This document shows, in pieces, positions 63,420-64,000 of a stretch of DNA of 64,000 nucleotides. Both the position numbers and the translations under genes were made by a program. The notes beneath the pieces are model-generated. The model saw only the letters and a list, made by a program, of their open reading frames with translations. It was not told the origin of the DNA and made no database searches. This DNA is from Verrucomicrobiales bacterium (GTDB lineage: Bacteria > Verrucomicrobiota > Verrucomicrobiia > Verrucomicrobiales > DEV007), in assembly GCA_002698785.1 (NCBI GenBank), contig PAAG01000059.1, positions 186,001 through 250,000 of the forward strand. The letters run 5' to 3'. Position 1 is the first letter of the stretch. Every line of letters starts with the position of its first letter.

Positions 63420-64000
63420 CCCTTACCTTTCGCTTTCGGTTTTCTAACGACTCCTTGCCTTTCTGCAATTGGAGCGATTGGCGCTCCGTATTCAGAGATG
63501 TATTCGTCAGTTCTTTCACGCATTTGTTGGAGCACCTCTTCATGCTCGGAACTTTGTGCGAGGTTTTTGAGTTGATCTGGGTCGCTCTGAAGATCAAACA
63601 GAAACTCGAAATCATCCTGATCATAATATCGTGCGTAGGTGTAGCGTTTCCCTCTCACGCCTTCCCAACTGATCAGCGGAGCCAGAGGAGCATGTTCGCA
63701 GAGGAAGTCCTCACGCCATTTGATATCGGATCTGTCTTCTAAGACTGGAACGAGCGAGTGCCCGTCATAGTGCTCAGGCACCTCTGCTTTTGCCCACTCA
63801 AGGAATGTTGCAGGGAGATCGACATTCACTGCAAAACGCTCTTCTTTTCTGCCTCGCTTTCCTTTCTCCAAACGAGGGTCGTAGATGACTAGAGGCACTC
63901 GAAGCGACTCCTCGTAGTGAGACCATTTTCCCGCAAACCCACGATCTCCCATGTAGTATCCGTTATCGGCGGTGTAGACTATAATGGTATTCTTTGCTAG
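63407..64000 (-). CDS. Sulfatase (formylglycine type), C-terminal part, cut by window edge
   Basis: The track starts at an internal Met, but the frame stays open to 64000, reading NTIIVYTADNGYYMGDRG, so only the C-terminal 197 codons are in the window. TADNGYYMGDRG and FAGKWSHYEESLRVP are the Asp-Asn metal and Lys-Trp substrate-site segments of S1-type sulfatases. FEFLFDLQSDPDQLKNLA is the usual late segment, and the chain ends in a Lys-rich tail (KPKAKGKGKKK). The CxPxR site that carries the formylglycine is beyond the edge. It hydrolyses a sulfate ester, probably on a polysaccharide outside the cytoplasm. Confidence 0.92.
   Translation of the reverse strand, partial: LAKNTIIVYTADNGYYMGDRGFAGKWSHYEESLRVPLVIYDPRLEKGKRGRKEERFAVNVDLPATFLEWAKAEVPEHYDGHSLVPVLEDRSDIKWREDFLCEHAPLAPLISWEGVRGKRYTYARYYDQDDFEFLFDLQSDPDQLKNLAQSSEHEEVLQQMRERTDEYISEYGAPIAPIAERQGVVRKPKAKGKGKKK

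Overview
The window looks like a chromosomal segment of a Verrucomicrobiota (PVC superphylum) bacterium, probably marine or saccharolytic. The basis is family content: two DUF1080 proteins, a PVC-type CxxCH heme protein, a DUF1592/PA14 + DUF1552 pair, a DUF1549/DUF1553 + DUF1501 pair, a TAT-exported Gfo/Idh/MocA oxidoreductase, a sulfatase, a PAPS sulfotransferase and FecR/GYF_2 proteins. This is inference from families, not from a marker gene. I saw no rRNA, tRNA, CRISPR array, IS element or prophage. Most genes lack strong Shine-Dalgarno sequences, and convergent genes often end within 5-40 bp of each other.

Left part (1-11.7 kb): an edge-truncated amidohydrolase, a DUF1080 gene, a three-gene set (secretin-like small protein, histidine kinase, OmpR-type regulator), an NTF2-like protein, a translationally coupled DUF3817 membrane protein/sulfotransferase pair, an exported caspase-like protease with a peptidoglycan-binding-like tail, a second DUF1080 protein behind a CynX/NimT-type MFS transporter, and a 2OG-Fe(II) oxygenase.

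Centre (11.7-26 kb): one 12.5-kb gene encodes a 4179-aa filamentous-haemagglutinin-type exoprotein. About 60 repeats, each built around Y-[AV]-Q-[LI]-GHGG, make up most of it, with nested large duplications. It is divergent from a FecR-domain membrane protein, and the shared intergenic region carries a perfect 11-bp inverted repeat. No TpsB transporter gene is in the window.

26-34 kb: a minus-strand operon (PVC heme/HEAT/beta-propeller protein, a GH99/71-like hydrolase fused to an HSL-type esterase, and an esterase-D-like protein) suggests polysaccharide attack. An SDR, a GYF_2/DUF4328 protein, a DUF2288 protein and a rhodanese lipoprotein follow.

34-48 kb: an SHD1/HEIVH metallopeptidase-like protein diverges from a LacI regulator with a likely operator. 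Then come a W/DP-repeat solenoid protein, an RlmI-like methyltransferase, the DUF1592-DUF1552 operon, TspO, the coupled GTPases RsgA-EngB, a Gfo/Idh/MocA oxidoreductase and a small secreted protein.

48-64 kb: a PhoX/DUF839 protein with a clear terminator, an imelysin-DUF1111 pair (iron-uptake-like), a DUF1553-DUF1501 operon, a heavy-metal RND efflux operon (small His/Cys protein, CzcC-, CzcB- and CzcA-like) with paired hairpins and a good terminator, and the C-terminal end of a sulfatase cut by the right edge.

The ORF track includes TTG/GTG starts and long upstream extensions. I moved several starts to the ATG that fits a signal peptide, family length, Shine-Dalgarno or divergent-promoter space, and give the reason in each entry. 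Two edge genes (amidohydrolase; full sulfatase fragment) are not given correctly in the track and were read from the reverse strand.
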